Shown: in pieces, positions 7,624-16,734 of the stretch | Numbering within the stretch: the first letter of the stretch is position 1 | Layout: each line of letters starts with the position of its first letter | Assembly: GCA_965227805.1 (NCBI GenBank) | Contig: CBDDGJ010000004.1 | Coordinates: 1 to 64,000, forward strand | Reading direction: 5' to 3' | DNA from: CBDDGJ01 sp965227805 | GTDB lineage: Bacteria; Pseudomonadota; Alphaproteobacteria; RS24 | Length of the DNA stretch: 64,000 bases | The notes under the pieces: model-generated | Told to the model about the DNA's origin: nothing | The model's input: only the letters and a program-made list of their open reading frames with translations | Databases searched by the model: none | Made by a program: the position numbers and the translations under genes

Positions 7624-8231
7624 TTTTTGCCTCCTTTTAATTCTTCTTCGACTTGCTTTAATCTTTCTTTTCCAAAAAACATTTCGTTTCCAACAAAAAA
7701 GGTTGGAATACCAAACGCGCCGCGTTTTATGGCCTGTTCGGTATTTGCGATGAGTTGCGCTTTTATTTCCGGTTCTGCGGTTTGCGCTAGCAGATAGTCA
7801 CCATCTAGCCCGGCAGCTGTCATAGCCTCAGCGAATATGGCTGGGTCATCCATTTTCAGCCCTTCTTCCCACATATGTTTAAGCCCGGCTTCAATATATG
7901 GGATCAGGTTTCCATCACGCGCGGCCACCACTGCACCACGCATTAACAGCAGCGTATTTACCGGAAAATGCGGATTGGTTTTATAGGCTGCAAGCCCGTA
8001 TTTTTTGATAAAGCGTTCGGTCTCCAGCCTATCATAGGCGAGTTTGTTTTTAATATCGCTAAATGCATTCATTGGTGACTGATTGCCAGTTGCTTTGAAA
8101 ATACCACCTAGCAGACATGGGTGCAAAACAAGCGCGGCCCCGGTGCGCGTAAGAATATCGGGCAGCGCGTGATAGCTTAGATAAGCATTCGGGCTGGCAA
8201 TGTCAAAAATAAATTCAAGCGTTTTTGTCAC
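7620..8231 (-). CDS. 2-hydroxychromene-2-carboxylate isomerase-like (DsbA-fold, kappa GST-like)
   Basis: The 203-residue protein has a thioredoxin-like DsbA fold without a CxxC. The N-terminus FDIASPNAYLSY places Ser13 at the glutathione-activating serine of NahD/kappa-class enzymes. The C-terminal GIPTFFVGNEMFFG is the usual cis-Pro and tail motif. NahD-type enzymes isomerise aromatic-degradation intermediates with glutathione as cofactor. Location between an SDR-like gene and a 2OG dioxygenase, with a glutathione transferase in the same operon, supports glutathione-dependent catabolism. The actual substrate cannot be read. Confidence 0.82.
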   Translation of the reverse strand: MTKTLEFIFDIASPNAYLSYHALPDILTRTGAALVLHPCLLGGIFKATGNQSPMNAFSDIKNKLAYDRLETERFIKKYGLAAYKTNPHFPVNTLLLMRGAVVAARDGNLIPYIEAGLKHMWEEGLKMDDPAIFAEAMTAAGLDGDYLLAQTAEPEIKAQLIANTEQAIKRGAFGIPTFFVGNEMFFGKERLKQVEEELKGGKK

Positions 8232-8264
8232 TGGGGCTATATCCTCTTGCGTCTTAATGTCCGC

Positions 8265-9041
8265 TTACGGTGCGTGATTCCACCAAGCCAGGTCAGAAAA
8301 TGAACGTAAGTCCAGTTCATGCGTCCAGGCCGAACGGTGCTGATGGGCAATATGGAAATAGGTTTCGCTCATTTTTTCGGGTAATAAAAGCCCGTCATGT
8401 TCACGTCCGCGTTGTTCGCGCAATTTCTCGAATAATTCTGGCCCGAGCATTTTACCTAGCGTGTCAGGGGCATCCACTGCGCCGTCAATCAGAATATGGG
8501 CAATATGCACGCCCTGGCTTGAATATTCGGCATTGAGTGTTTGGCATAACATGCGCCGCCCGCCCATGGCAGCCGCGTGCGAATGTTGGCCGGCATTGCC
8601 GCGCACAGCAGCCGTTGCCGACGTGACCAAGATTGTGCCGCCGCCGCGTGCCACCATATGGGGAATAACCACTTTGGCAAGGCGAAACAGGCCAAATGTG
8701 GCCATTTGCCAGCCCAGGGCAAAGGTTTTCAACGCTGTATCTTCCAGCGATCGATTGCCAATTTGTGCGCCGAGATTGAACAGCACGACCTCGATTGGCC
8801 CGATATTTTTTTCAATATCGGCGACGAGATCTTCGATGGCATTTTCTGCCACCGCATTGAGCAGACGTCCAGTGGCGCTGCCGCCTGCCTCTTCTATTTG
8901 TGCGACCAGATTGTTTAGTCCGTCTTCGTCACTGCGGCGCGCTAACACGGTATGATAGCCCTCTAATGCGAATTTCTTACCGACATGGCCGCCAATGCCG
9001 GCACCTGCCCCCAAAACTAAACAGACTGGTTTTTTACTCAT
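8265..9041 (-). CDS. SDR-fold protein with altered active site
   Basis: The 258 residues form an SDR Rossmann fold with the cofactor loop GAGAGIGG (about 11-18). The usual NNAG is NLGA (89-92). The active-site serine is present (S141, VTSATAA), but the YxxxK motif is replaced by H155-A-A-A-M159, so both the catalytic Tyr and Lys are missing. It could be a binding or structural SDR, an enzyme using different chemistry, or a decayed one. The rest of the protein is intact and the operon continues through it, arguing against decay. Confidence 0.8.
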   Translation of the reverse strand: MSKKPVCLVLGAGAGIGGHVGKKFALEGYHTVLARRSDEDGLNNLVAQIEEAGGSATGRLLNAVAENAIEDLVADIEKNIGPIEVVLFNLGAQIGNRSLEDTALKTFALGWQMATFGLFRLAKVVIPHMVARGGGTILVTSATAAVRGNAGQHSHAAAMGGRRMLCQTLNAEYSSQGVHIAHILIDGAVDAPDTLGKMLGPELFEKLREQRGREHDGLLLPEKMSETYFHIAHQHRSAWTHELDLRSFSDLAWWNHAP

Positions 9042-9069
9042 TTTATCTCTCCTATACGTGACTTTATAT

Positions 9070-10257
9070 TTATGTTGTTACAACGACAATGCCCGTGTCA
9101 ATTAGTTTTTGCTGTGTTGCGGCATCATAACCCAATTCTGTGAGAATTTCGCGCCCATCTTCACCCAATTTGGGGGCGGGGCGGGCAATCTCGCTTGGGG
9201 TTTGGTCAAATTGTGCTGCTGGGCGTGCCTGGCGCACTTCACCAAAGCCTTCATAATCTGTGCGCCATATTGAGTCATTGGCAAGAATTTGCTCATGCTG
9301 CATCAGCTCCATCCGGTCTAGTAGGGGCGCGCATGGCACGCCTTCTTCCTGAAAACGGGCGAGAATATCCTCGCTGTTCCATTTGGCGATTTCTGCGCCG
9401 GTTAATTCCTTGCGTTCTTGTGCATTGGCCACACGGGCGGCAGATGTTGAAAATCGCTCATCTTCAAGCCAGTCTTCACGATTGAGGGCACGGCACATAC
9501 CGCCCCATTCGGCATCCGATACAGCACCGGCGGTAATATAGCGGTCTTTCGCCTTGTAAATGAGGTCTTGCGTGCCTTGCAATTTACGCACATCAAATTC
9601 TTTTTCACCATAGACCAGACCGGCCATGCCTTCTGGCCAGAAAAAAGCTAACATTGTATCCAGCATGGACAGGCGAATATGCTGCCCGCGGCCTGATTTT
9701 TCGCGGGCATAAAGCGCCGATGAAATGGCTTGCGCCTGGGTGAGTGCCGTCACCTTGTCTGCAATGATGATGCGAAACATTTGTGGACGCCCCGTGGCAC
9801 GGTCAGCCTGAATATCGGTGGCGCCTGATAAGGCCTGAATAACCGGATCATAGACGCGCGATTGTGCATAAGGGCCTTTATCGCCAAAGCCACTTATGGA
9901 AACATAAATCAACCGTTCATTGAGCTTGCGCAATGTTTCCTCGCCAAAACCCATGCGCTCAATCGCGCCGGGGCGAAAATTTTGAATAAATATATCGGCT
10001 TCGGCAGCCAGTTTCAGCAAAATGTCTTTTCCTGCCTCGGATTTCAAATCCAGCGCCAGCGATTTTTTACCGCGATTGCATGAATAAAACACGGGATTAA
10101 CACCATTATGTGGTGGCGCCATATGGCGCAGCTGCTCGCCATGCGGTGGTTCTACCTTAATCACATCGGCGCCTTGGTCGGCCAGCATCATGGCGCCCAT
10201 TGGGCCTGATACCATGCTGGTTAAGTCAAGTATTTTTACACCATTAAGTGGTCCCAT
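9070..10257 (-). CDS. Family III CoA-transferase (CaiB/BaiF)
   Basis: The 395 residues match class III CoA-transferases. They show the N-terminal LDLTSMVSGPMG, the IKVEPPHGE segment (about 34-41), NRGKKSLALDLK, and a catalytic Asp, most likely D167 (IIADKVTAL). These enzymes move CoA between acyl-CoA donors and carboxylic acid acceptors through an aspartyl-CoA thioester. In this operon it would activate a carboxylate substrate or intermediate. It overlaps the upstream glutathione transferase gene by 14 nt, implying translational coupling. The acceptor is unknown. Confidence 0.88.
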   Translation of the reverse strand: MGPLNGVKILDLTSMVSGPMGAMMLADQGADVIKVEPPHGEQLRHMAPPHNGVNPVFYSCNRGKKSLALDLKSEAGKDILLKLAAEADIFIQNFRPGAIERMGFGEETLRKLNERLIYVSISGFGDKGPYAQSRVYDPVIQALSGATDIQADRATGRPQMFRIIIADKVTALTQAQAISSALYAREKSGRGQHIRLSMLDTMLAFFWPEGMAGLVYGEKEFDVRKLQGTQDLIYKAKDRYITAGAVSDAEWGGMCRALNREDWLEDERFSTSAARVANAQERKELTGAEIAKWNSEDILARFQEEGVPCAPLLDRMELMQHEQILANDSIWRTDYEGFGEVRQARPAAQFDQTPSEIARPAPKLGEDGREILTELGYDAATQQKLIDTGIVVVTT

Positions 10258-10897
10258 TGATTGCCTCCATCAAACGTGCATAATTTATTTCCATGGCTTT
10301 TTTATATGCTGGCCGCTCTGCATGGCGAGCGCGATAAGAGTCTATATGCGCTGGGAGAGCGACCTCATAAAACAATGCCCAGTCAAGACATGAAACCAGC
10401 ATAATATCGGCCAGCCCAAAACCAGTCTCCAGCAGGGTCTCATGGTGGGCTAAATGTGCATCAATCACAGAAAAATGCCGCGTGAGATAAGCACGACATG
10501 CTGCCACCACATCGGGGGCGGCGCCATATATATCGGTCAGATCATAATGACGGCGCATAACATAAAGGCTTGTTTCATCAATCTCACCATAAATATAACA
10601 GCACCATTCATCTTCCTTGGCGCGTTCAGCATCATTTTGGGGCACGGTCAGGGCGGGCGCGGAAAATGCATGTTGCATATAGCGGCAAATGGCGAGGCTT
10701 TCTGATAAGCGTATCTCACCCGATTCGAAAAACGGAATTTTTTGCTTACGCGTTATAGCAGTAAATTCTGCCGTTTGCGTTTCACCTGTGCGCGGGCCGA
10801 TGGGGTGTAATGTGTAATCCACCCCTAACTCTTCTGCCATCCAGATTGGCCGCAAAGTGCGTGCTGTTCCGGCACCCCATAATGTTATTGTGCGCAT
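10244..10897 (-). CDS. Glutathione S-transferase family protein
   Basis: The 217 residues have an N-terminal thioredoxin-like domain (about 1-78, with KIPFFESGEIRLSESLAICRY giving the cis-Pro and the glutathione gamma-glutamyl site ES) and an all-helical C-terminal domain. The usual N-terminal catalytic Ser or Tyr is not obvious in LWGAGTARTLRP, where Thr could serve. It is the first gene of the minus-strand operon and is divergent from hxlR. A GST with an HCCA-isomerase-like partner points to a glutathione-dependent step in the pathway. Confidence 0.85.
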   Translation of the reverse strand: MRTITLWGAGTARTLRPIWMAEELGVDYTLHPIGPRTGETQTAEFTAITRKQKIPFFESGEIRLSESLAICRYMQHAFSAPALTVPQNDAERAKEDEWCCYIYGEIDETSLYVMRRHYDLTDIYGAAPDVVAACRAYLTRHFSVIDAHLAHHETLLETGFGLADIMLVSCLDWALFYEVALPAHIDSYRARHAERPAYKKAMEINYARLMEAINGTT

Positions 10898-10934
10898 AGC
10901 GTCTCCCTTACCCCTTTATCATAATTTCACTATC

Positions 10935-10948
10935 ACAATTTGAATTGT
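10935..10948. promoter_or_regulatory. Inverted repeat between GST operon and hxlR, candidate operator
   Basis: ACAATT-TG-AATTGT has perfect 6-bp arms. It sits upstream of the plus-strand -35 box and close to the GST operon start on the other strand. A second dyad, TAAGT (10966-10970) with ACTTA (10982-10986), brackets the -10 box. Either could bind the HxlR protein encoded next door. Confidence 0.4.
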
Positions 10949-10952
10949 CTGA

Positions 10953-10981
10953 TTGACATATAAAGTAAGTCTGTTTATAAT
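10953..10981 (+). promoter_or_regulatory. Consensus sigma-70 promoter of the hxlR gene
   Basis: TTGACA at 10953-10958 and TATAAT at 10976-10981 are separated by exactly 17 nt, a perfect match to the vegetative consensus. It points at the hxlR start 38 nt downstream. The strength of this promoter implies that the gene is held down by repression, probably its own. Confidence 0.75.
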
Positions 10982-11018
10982 ACTTATATAGTCAGTTACA
11001 AAGGATGTAAAGCAAAAA

Positions 11019-11522
11019 ATGTCAAAATCACGATTTGCGGATCACGAATGTCCGGTAGCTCGCGGCCTCGATCAAATTGGCGATTGGTGGACATTGCTGA
11101 TTATTCGCGAGGCGTTATATGGTCTTACGCATTTTGAGGACATACGAAAATCGCTGGGTATTTCGCGCGCTGTGCTAAGCAACAGGTTAAAGCAGCTTAC
11201 AAAAAATGGTATATTACAAAAGCACGAAGATGCACATGATGCGCGCGCGGCTCATTATAGCCTAACTGAAAAAGGGCGCGATTTATGGCCGATATTGCTT
11301 AGCCTGCTTACGTGGTCGAACAAGTATGTACTAGGGGATGCAGAAGATATTGTAAATGCACATAATAAAACAACCGGTGCGGCTATTGCTAGCATATGTG
11401 CTATGGATGTCGCGGGCCAGCCTGTTGCCATTCAAGATACGGTGCTCATTGAAGGCCAAACTGCGTCATCACATTTTAGCGCGCGGATAAGGCGCGCCTT
11501 CCCACGCGAAGCTGGAAATTGA
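11019..11522 (+). CDS. HxlR-family transcriptional regulator
   Basis: The 167 residues contain an HxlR winged helix (about 8-100: CPVARGLDQIGDWWTLLIIREAL, then HFEDIRKSLGISRAVLSNRLKQL and the wing KGRDLWPIL). C11 is the conserved N-terminal Cys used by some members for electrophile or thiol sensing. A C-terminal extension of about 60 residues may hold a ligand site. It is transcribed away from the GST-CaiB-SDR-HCCA-TauD operon and is the obvious candidate to control it. Confidence 0.87.
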   Translation: MSKSRFADHECPVARGLDQIGDWWTLLIIREALYGLTHFEDIRKSLGISRAVLSNRLKQLTKNGILQKHEDAHDARAAHYSLTEKGRDLWPILLSLLTWSNKYVLGDAEDIVNAHNKTTGAAIASICAMDVAGQPVAIQDTVLIEGQTASSHFSARIRRAFPREAGN

Positions 11523-11568
11523 TTTTTTTAAGATCAAAAGATAATATTTTGAAAAATCAATGACCTGT

Positions 11569-12717
11569 CTAAAGCTCAATGAGTTTCACGCAATCATTTT
11601 CACAGGCCAGTGCAAGTTTACCGGCTTTGAGTTTCAGGGCGTATTTGCCAAATATATCATAGCGCCACCCCTGAACGGCATCGATGGTTACCTCGTCATC
11701 ACTGGCAATGCGTTCTAAATCAGCCGTATTGGCAATCAGCTTCGGAGCAACGTGATTGGTTTCGCTACAATGTTTGAGTAATACTTTGAGCAAATCAACC
11801 AAAGCGGCAATATTGGGGCGATTATTGACGATGGGGGGTAAGGCGGGCAGATGCTCTTCTTTGGTGGCACGCCCCTTTTTTATGGCTGCAAGCAAACTAT
11901 CGGCGCGCTCTGATTGTTCGAAATTATGCGATATGCCACGTAGGTTTTTTAATGCGTCCCGCGTTTTGGGTGCCTGTATGGCTATCTCACGGACTGTATC
12001 ATCGCGTAAAACACGACCACGGGGTATGTCTTGGCTCTGTGCAATACGTTCGCGCCAGGCGGCCACCTCAATTAAAACAGCAAATACGCGCGTGCGCCGG
12101 TCATGCAAACGCAAGCGTTTCCAAGCATTTTCAGGCAGTTGTTGATAGGTTTCAGGCGCAGTTAATTGTGCCATTTCACCTTCAACCCATGTTTCGCGGC
12201 CAGTGCGCTCAATATAACCCTTTAGATATTCATAAACCCCGCGCAAATGGGTAACATCACCACGCGCATAATTTAATTGTGCCTCACTTAAGGGGCGTTT
12301 GCTCCAATCAGTAAAACGCGAGCTTTTATCGACCTTGCCATCGGTGGTTTTTTTGACAAGCATTTCATAACTCACCGCATTGCCGAAACCGCATACCATT
12401 GCGGCAATTTGTGTGTCGAAAAGAGGAGCGGGAATGATGCGTGCCTGCTTATGAAAAATTTCAATATCTTGTCGACAACCATGCATAACTTTAATCGTGT
12501 TCTTATCTTGTAAGAGCTCATAAAAAGGGGCAAGATCAATATCTTTGGCGAGCGGGTCAATCATGCCATCTATAGTGGGTGCAGCGGCTTGAATAAGGCA
12601 TAATTTCGGCCAAAATGTATGCTCGCGCAAGAATTCTGTATCCAGCGTTACATAGCTATGTTGACGCAAATTCGCGCAAAATTCACTTAAGTCTTGTGTA
12701 TTATCAATAAGTTTCAT
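11569..12717 (-). CDS. rnd: Ribonuclease D
   Basis: A 3'-5' exoribonuclease for tRNA maturation. The DEDDy catalytic residues are visible: LDTEF near the N-terminus, MHGCRQDIEIF, and YARGDVTHL with the Tyr and last Asp. An HRDC domain follows (about 210-290) and a second helical domain closes the 382-residue protein. The ATG at 12717 is chosen because homology starts at MKLIDNTQDL; the frame is open upstream but lacks family sequence. The gene is divergent from aspS, a typical alphaproteobacterial arrangement, and convergent with hxlR. Confidence 0.93.
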   Translation of the reverse strand: MKLIDNTQDLSEFCANLRQHSYVTLDTEFLREHTFWPKLCLIQAAAPTIDGMIDPLAKDIDLAPFYELLQDKNTIKVMHGCRQDIEIFHKQARIIPAPLFDTQIAAMVCGFGNAVSYEMLVKKTTDGKVDKSSRFTDWSKRPLSEAQLNYARGDVTHLRGVYEYLKGYIERTGRETWVEGEMAQLTAPETYQQLPENAWKRLRLHDRRTRVFAVLIEVAAWRERIAQSQDIPRGRVLRDDTVREIAIQAPKTRDALKNLRGISHNFEQSERADSLLAAIKKGRATKEEHLPALPPIVNNRPNIAALVDLLKVLLKHCSETNHVAPKLIANTADLERIASDDEVTIDAVQGWRYDIFGKYALKLKAGKLALACENDCVKLIEL

Positions 12718-12852
12718 GTGCGCGTTTATAAAGGAATTTTTTATATCCGCAAATATTATGGACAAAAAAATGACGTAAAAGCAGTGCATCGCTTGACAAA
12801 TGCATAAAACCGTAGTGATTAACGAAAATAATCGGCTTATCAGGAGATAGTT

Positions 12853-14640
12853 ATGCATGATTATCGAACACATCATTGTGCCGCGCTGACACAAACACAT
12901 GTCGGTGAGACGGTCCGCCTTTCTGGATGGGTGCACCGCAAGCGCGATCATGGCGGGCTATTATTCATTGATTTACGCGACCATTACGGGCTTACACAAA
13001 TTGTGATTGAACCGGAAAACCCTGATTTTGCTTTGGCAGAAGCCATCCGCGCCGAAACGGTTATCCGCGTTGATGGTGAGGTGCGTGCGCGTGCGGCTGA
13101 TGCAAAAAACCCGAATCTGGCAACGGGTGAGATTGAGATTTACAGCCGTAAAATAGAGGTGTTATCGCAAGCAGGTGATTTGCCATTGCCGGTTTTCGGT
13201 GAACCGGATTATCCTGAAGATATACGCCTGCGCTATCGTTATCTTGATTTGCGCCGTGAGGGGATGCACGCAAATATTGTATTGCGTTCTAAAATTATAA
13301 CGTCTATTCGCCAGCGTATGCTTGATATGGGCTTTTTGGAATATCAAACACCTATCCTCACGGCATCAAGCCCTGAAGGTGCACGGGATTTTTTGGTGCC
13401 TTCGCGTTTGCACCCGGGAAATTTTTATGCTTTGCCCCAAGCGCCGCAACAATTTAAGCAATTATTTATGGTAGCCGGTTTTGACCGTTATTTTCAAATT
13501 GCGCCTTGCTTCCGTGATGAAGATGCGCGGGCGGATCGCTCGCCGGGTGAGTTTTATCAGCTTGATATTGAAATGAGTTTTGTAACACAAGAAGATATTT
13601 TTGCTGTTGTCGAACCACTTTTACGTGATTTGTTTATTGAATTTGGTGAAGGCAAATATGTAACCGAGATATTTCCTCGCATTGCTTATGCTGAGGCGAT
13701 GCATAAATATGGCAGTGATAAGCCCGATTTACGCAATCCGATTGAAATGGATGATGTAACGGATATATTTCGCGGGTCTGGTTTTAAGATATTTGCCGAT
13801 ATGATTGTCAGGGATGAAAATGTCCGCGTTTGGGCAATTCCTGCTAAAACTGGCGGAAGTCGGGCATTTTGCGATCGTATGAATAGCTGGGCACAAGCCC
13901 AGGGGCAGGCCGGATTAGGTTATATTTTCTTTCGCGATGGTGAAGGGGCAGGACCGGTTGCCAAAAATATCGGGGAACAGCGCACAGCGCAATTACGTGA
14001 CAATTTAGGGCTCGCGGATGGAGATGCGGTATTTTTCTGCGCCGGGCTTCCAAAAATATTTCTTGAATTTGCAGGTCTCGCGCGCACCCATATCGGTCAG
14101 GAATTAGGGCTGATTGACGCGGATAGGTTTGCGTTTTGCTGGATTGTTGACTTCCCTTTATATGAATATGATGAAACACAAGGCAAAATTGACTTTTCGC
14201 ATAATCCATTTTCCATGCCGCAAGGAGGGATGGATGCTCTTGCGACGCAAGACCCGCTCACCATTTTGGGCTATCAATATGATATTGTCTGTAACGGCAT
14301 TGAGCTGTCTTCGGGCGCCATTCGAAATCATGATCCGGAAATTATGCTCAAAGCCTTTGCAATAGCAGGCTATGATGCACAAACAGTTGAAAGTGAATTT
14401 GGGGGCATGCTCAATGCATTTCGGTTTGGGGCACCACCACATGGGGGGATCGCACCGGGTATTGATCGCATAATTATGTTGCTTGCTGGCGAAGAGAATT
14501 TACGACAAGTCGTCGCTTTTCCGATGAACCAGCAAGGGCAGGATTTGCTTATGCAAGCCCCCGCGCCGGTAAGCAATGCACAATTACGCGATTTACATAT
14601 TCGCTTGAATCTACCGGTAACAAAGGATAAAACAGAATAA
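12853..14640 (+). CDS. aspS: Aspartate--tRNA(Asp/Asn) ligase
   Basis: The 595-residue bacterial-type AspRS has an N-terminal OB anticodon-binding domain (about 1-105), class II motif 2 (FRDEDARADRSPGEFYQLD), a GAD insertion (about 280-415) and motif 3 (GGIAPGIDRIIMLLAG). It charges tRNA-Asp and, in alphaproteobacteria lacking AsnRS, probably also tRNA-Asn. A TTGACA (12793-12798) lies upstream in the rnd-aspS gap as a possible -35 box. GGAGA precedes the ATG. It heads a run with NDUFA12-like, mlaD and DUF2155 genes. Confidence 0.97.
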   Translation: MHDYRTHHCAALTQTHVGETVRLSGWVHRKRDHGGLLFIDLRDHYGLTQIVIEPENPDFALAEAIRAETVIRVDGEVRARAADAKNPNLATGEIEIYSRKIEVLSQAGDLPLPVFGEPDYPEDIRLRYRYLDLRREGMHANIVLRSKIITSIRQRMLDMGFLEYQTPILTASSPEGARDFLVPSRLHPGNFYALPQAPQQFKQLFMVAGFDRYFQIAPCFRDEDARADRSPGEFYQLDIEMSFVTQEDIFAVVEPLLRDLFIEFGEGKYVTEIFPRIAYAEAMHKYGSDKPDLRNPIEMDDVTDIFRGSGFKIFADMIVRDENVRVWAIPAKTGGSRAFCDRMNSWAQAQGQAGLGYIFFRDGEGAGPVAKNIGEQRTAQLRDNLGLADGDAVFFCAGLPKIFLEFAGLARTHIGQELGLIDADRFAFCWIVDFPLYEYDETQGKIDFSHNPFSMPQGGMDALATQDPLTILGYQYDIVCNGIELSSGAIRNHDPEIMLKAFAIAGYDAQTVESEFGGMLNAFRFGAPPHGGIAPGIDRIIMLLAGEENLRQVVAFPMNQQGQDLLMQAPAPVSNAQLRDLHIRLNLPVTKDKTE

Positions 14641-14657
14641 GTGAAAGGCGTTTGGCA

Positions 14658-15059
14658 ATGATGAAATTACTGCGTTCAATATTTACCTGGTGGCATAATA
14701 GCACAATCGGCACTTCGCTCTATACATGGCGACGGGGCGCGTTTATCGGGAAAGACGCGCAGGGGAATGTATATTATCAGGATAAAGACGGCTATAGCAT
14801 TAACGGCAAGCCCCGCCGATGGGTAATTTATAATGGCGATATTGAAGCAAGCCGCATTCCGCCCGAATGGCATGGCTGGTTGCATTATACGGTAGATGAG
14901 CCGCCAGCGGGAGATGTTAAAAAGCATGAATGGCAAAAGCCGCATCAGATAAATTTAACCGGCACATGCGGGGCACATAAGCCGCGTCATGCACAAAAAG
15001 CGCGTGGATATATGGATGGTTATGAGGCGTGGGAAGGTGATATAGGGAAACGTTTATGA
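14658..15059 (+). CDS. NDUFA12-like NADH:ubiquinone oxidoreductase subunit
   Basis: The 133-residue protein matches the NDUFA12/B17.2 family, an accessory subunit of complex I shared by alphaproteobacteria and mitochondria. Visible motifs are FTWWHNSTIGTSLYTWRRG, DGYSINGKPRRWVIYNG and ASRIPPEWHGWLH. The ATG at 14658 follows GAAAGG at proper distance; a TTG six bases earlier is less likely. The C-terminal tail PRHAQKARGYMDGYEAW is typical of bacterial members. Its end overlaps the mlaD start by 4 nt (ATGA), so the two are translationally coupled. Confidence 0.93.
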   Translation: MMKLLRSIFTWWHNSTIGTSLYTWRRGAFIGKDAQGNVYYQDKDGYSINGKPRRWVIYNGDIEASRIPPEWHGWLHYTVDEPPAGDVKKHEWQKPHQINLTGTCGAHKPRHAQKARGYMDGYEAWEGDIGKRL

Positions 15060-15517
15060 AAGAAAATCTTGTTGAAACTTTAGTTGGTTTTGTTGTGATT
15101 ACGATAGCCGGGCTTTTTATTGCTTATGGTTATTCGGTGACAGAGCGTGGCGAAACGGATGGTATAACGATAAGCGCGGCTTTTGACCGTATTGATGGTG
15201 TCACTTTGGGCAGCGATGTGCGGCTTTCGGGGATTAAAGTTGGTTCGGTTATAGGGCTTGATATTGATAAACAGAATTTTCAAGCTGTTGTTGATATGCG
15301 CGTGCGCACAGATATAGCTTTGCCGGAAGATACAGGTGCTAAAATCACCAGTGACGGATTATTGGGGGGTAATTATATTTCGCTTACACCGGGGGGCAGT
15401 GAGGATAATCTGGAAGATGGCGGTGAAATCTTGTATACACAAGGCTCAGTTGATTTGATTAGCCTTGTTGGCCAGGCTTTGTTTAATGCCGATAATACAA
15501 ATGGTGATGCACAGTAA
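15056..15517 (+). CDS. mlaD: Outer-membrane lipid asymmetry protein MlaD (MCE domain)
   Basis: This 153-residue periplasmic MCE protein has one N-terminal membrane anchor (about 8-27) and a single MCE domain (about 35-120, with GVTLGSDVRLSGIKVGSV and DGLLGGNYISLTPGG). MlaD hexamers carry phospholipids between the outer membrane and the MlaFE transporter. mlaE and mlaF are not beside it, which is common when mlaD sits in this alphaproteobacterial locus. The start overlaps the previous stop, and the DUF2155 gene overlaps its end. Confidence 0.92.
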   Translation: MKENLVETLVGFVVITIAGLFIAYGYSVTERGETDGITISAAFDRIDGVTLGSDVRLSGIKVGSVIGLDIDKQNFQAVVDMRVRTDIALPEDTGAKITSDGLLGGNYISLTPGGSEDNLEDGGEILYTQGSVDLISLVGQALFNADNTNGDAQ

Positions 15518-16151
15518 ATTTTACCTTCTCCTCTTTTTAATATTTATATGGGGGGGAGACAAAATCGGTTTCGTGGTGCACGCGCAAGAGGCGACGCAGG
15601 AAAATACCCTTGCGGATATATATAGCGAAAATGCAACGCAAGATGTGCAATCTGAGATGCCGGTGCTTAGAGATCTGATATTCTTGCCCGACATGCCGCC
15701 CTTGCCCGATTTTGAATTTAATATCATGCAAGACGACGCTTTACCTGCTACAGAGGCAGATGACGGCGCGCAAACTGCACCATATTTTCCCACGCTTAAT
15801 CTGCAAAATACCACGCGGCTTGATAAAGATGTGCCGCCGCTTATTGCTGAGTTCAAAACATTGGATAAGGTTACAGCGCGGGTGAAGCGGCTATCTGTTC
15901 CCATGAATAAGCAGGTTTATTTGGGTAATTTGGAAATTCTTATGCGCTATTGTAAAATGAATCCGCCCGAGGAAACGCCCGAAACATATGCTTTTCTTGA
16001 AGTGATAAACCATAAAAGCGGCGAGTCTATTTTTTCGGGGTGGATGTTTGCCTCAACGCCCGGGATTAACGCGCTAGAGCATCCCGTTTATGATATATGG
16101 CCGATTAACTGCAAAACTGAATCGGGTGAAAGATTTACCGGCAAAGAATAA
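15507..16151 (+). CDS. DUF2155 domain-containing periplasmic protein
   Basis: The protein has 214 residues from the ATG at 15507 (an ATG two codons earlier is also possible). A signal peptide (SKFYLLLFLIFIWGG, cleavage near VHAQ) leads into a low-complexity acidic and proline stretch. The C-terminal DUF2155 domain (about 118-205) contains KVTARVKRLSVPMN, LEILMRYC and FSGWMFASTPG. The family's role is unknown, but the location after mlaD is conserved. The gene overlaps mlaD by 11 nt and aat, on the other strand, by 64 nt. Confidence 0.85.
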   Translation: MHSKFYLLLFLIFIWGGDKIGFVVHAQEATQENTLADIYSENATQDVQSEMPVLRDLIFLPDMPPLPDFEFNIMQDDALPATEADDGAQTAPYFPTLNLQNTTRLDKDVPPLIAEFKTLDKVTARVKRLSVPMNKQVYLGNLEILMRYCKMNPPEETPETYAFLEVINHKSGESIFSGWMFASTPGINALEHPVYDIWPINCKTESGERFTGKE

Positions 16152-16734
16152 AAATCAGCTTCTTCTTCAATGGCCGCGCGCAATAAGTCATGATAGCGCG
16201 TGCGGGGTATTTCAATCGTGCCGAAACGGGCTAAATGTGCGGTTTGGAATTGACAATCTAAAAGCTGAAACCCACCCTGCCTTAGGCGTGCCACTAAATA
16301 GGCAAGGGCAAATTTGCTTGCATTATCTTGGGTAGAAAACATGCTTTCCCCGAAAAAGGCAGCATTGATCTGCACACCATAAAGCCCGCCAACAAGCTGT
16401 TCGGCTTGCCATATTTCTATGCTATGGGCAAAGCCGCGTTTGTGTAATTGTGTATAGGCGTGAAGGATTATATCGTTTATCCATGTGTCCTTGCGATTAG
16501 CGCAGGCGCGCATAACGGTTTCAAAACATGTATTGATGCGTATATCAAAAGGCGCGCGTTTTATAAATTTACGTAAGCTATGGGGAAGGTGAAATTGATG
16601 CAGGGGTAAAATTGCGCGTATTTTGGGGTCAACCCAAAATATATCTTCCGCGTTTTTTGAATCGGCCATAGGGAATATGCCGTTCGCATAAGCCTGAAGC
16701 AAATCATACGGCGTAAGCGTATAAGGTGGGGGTG

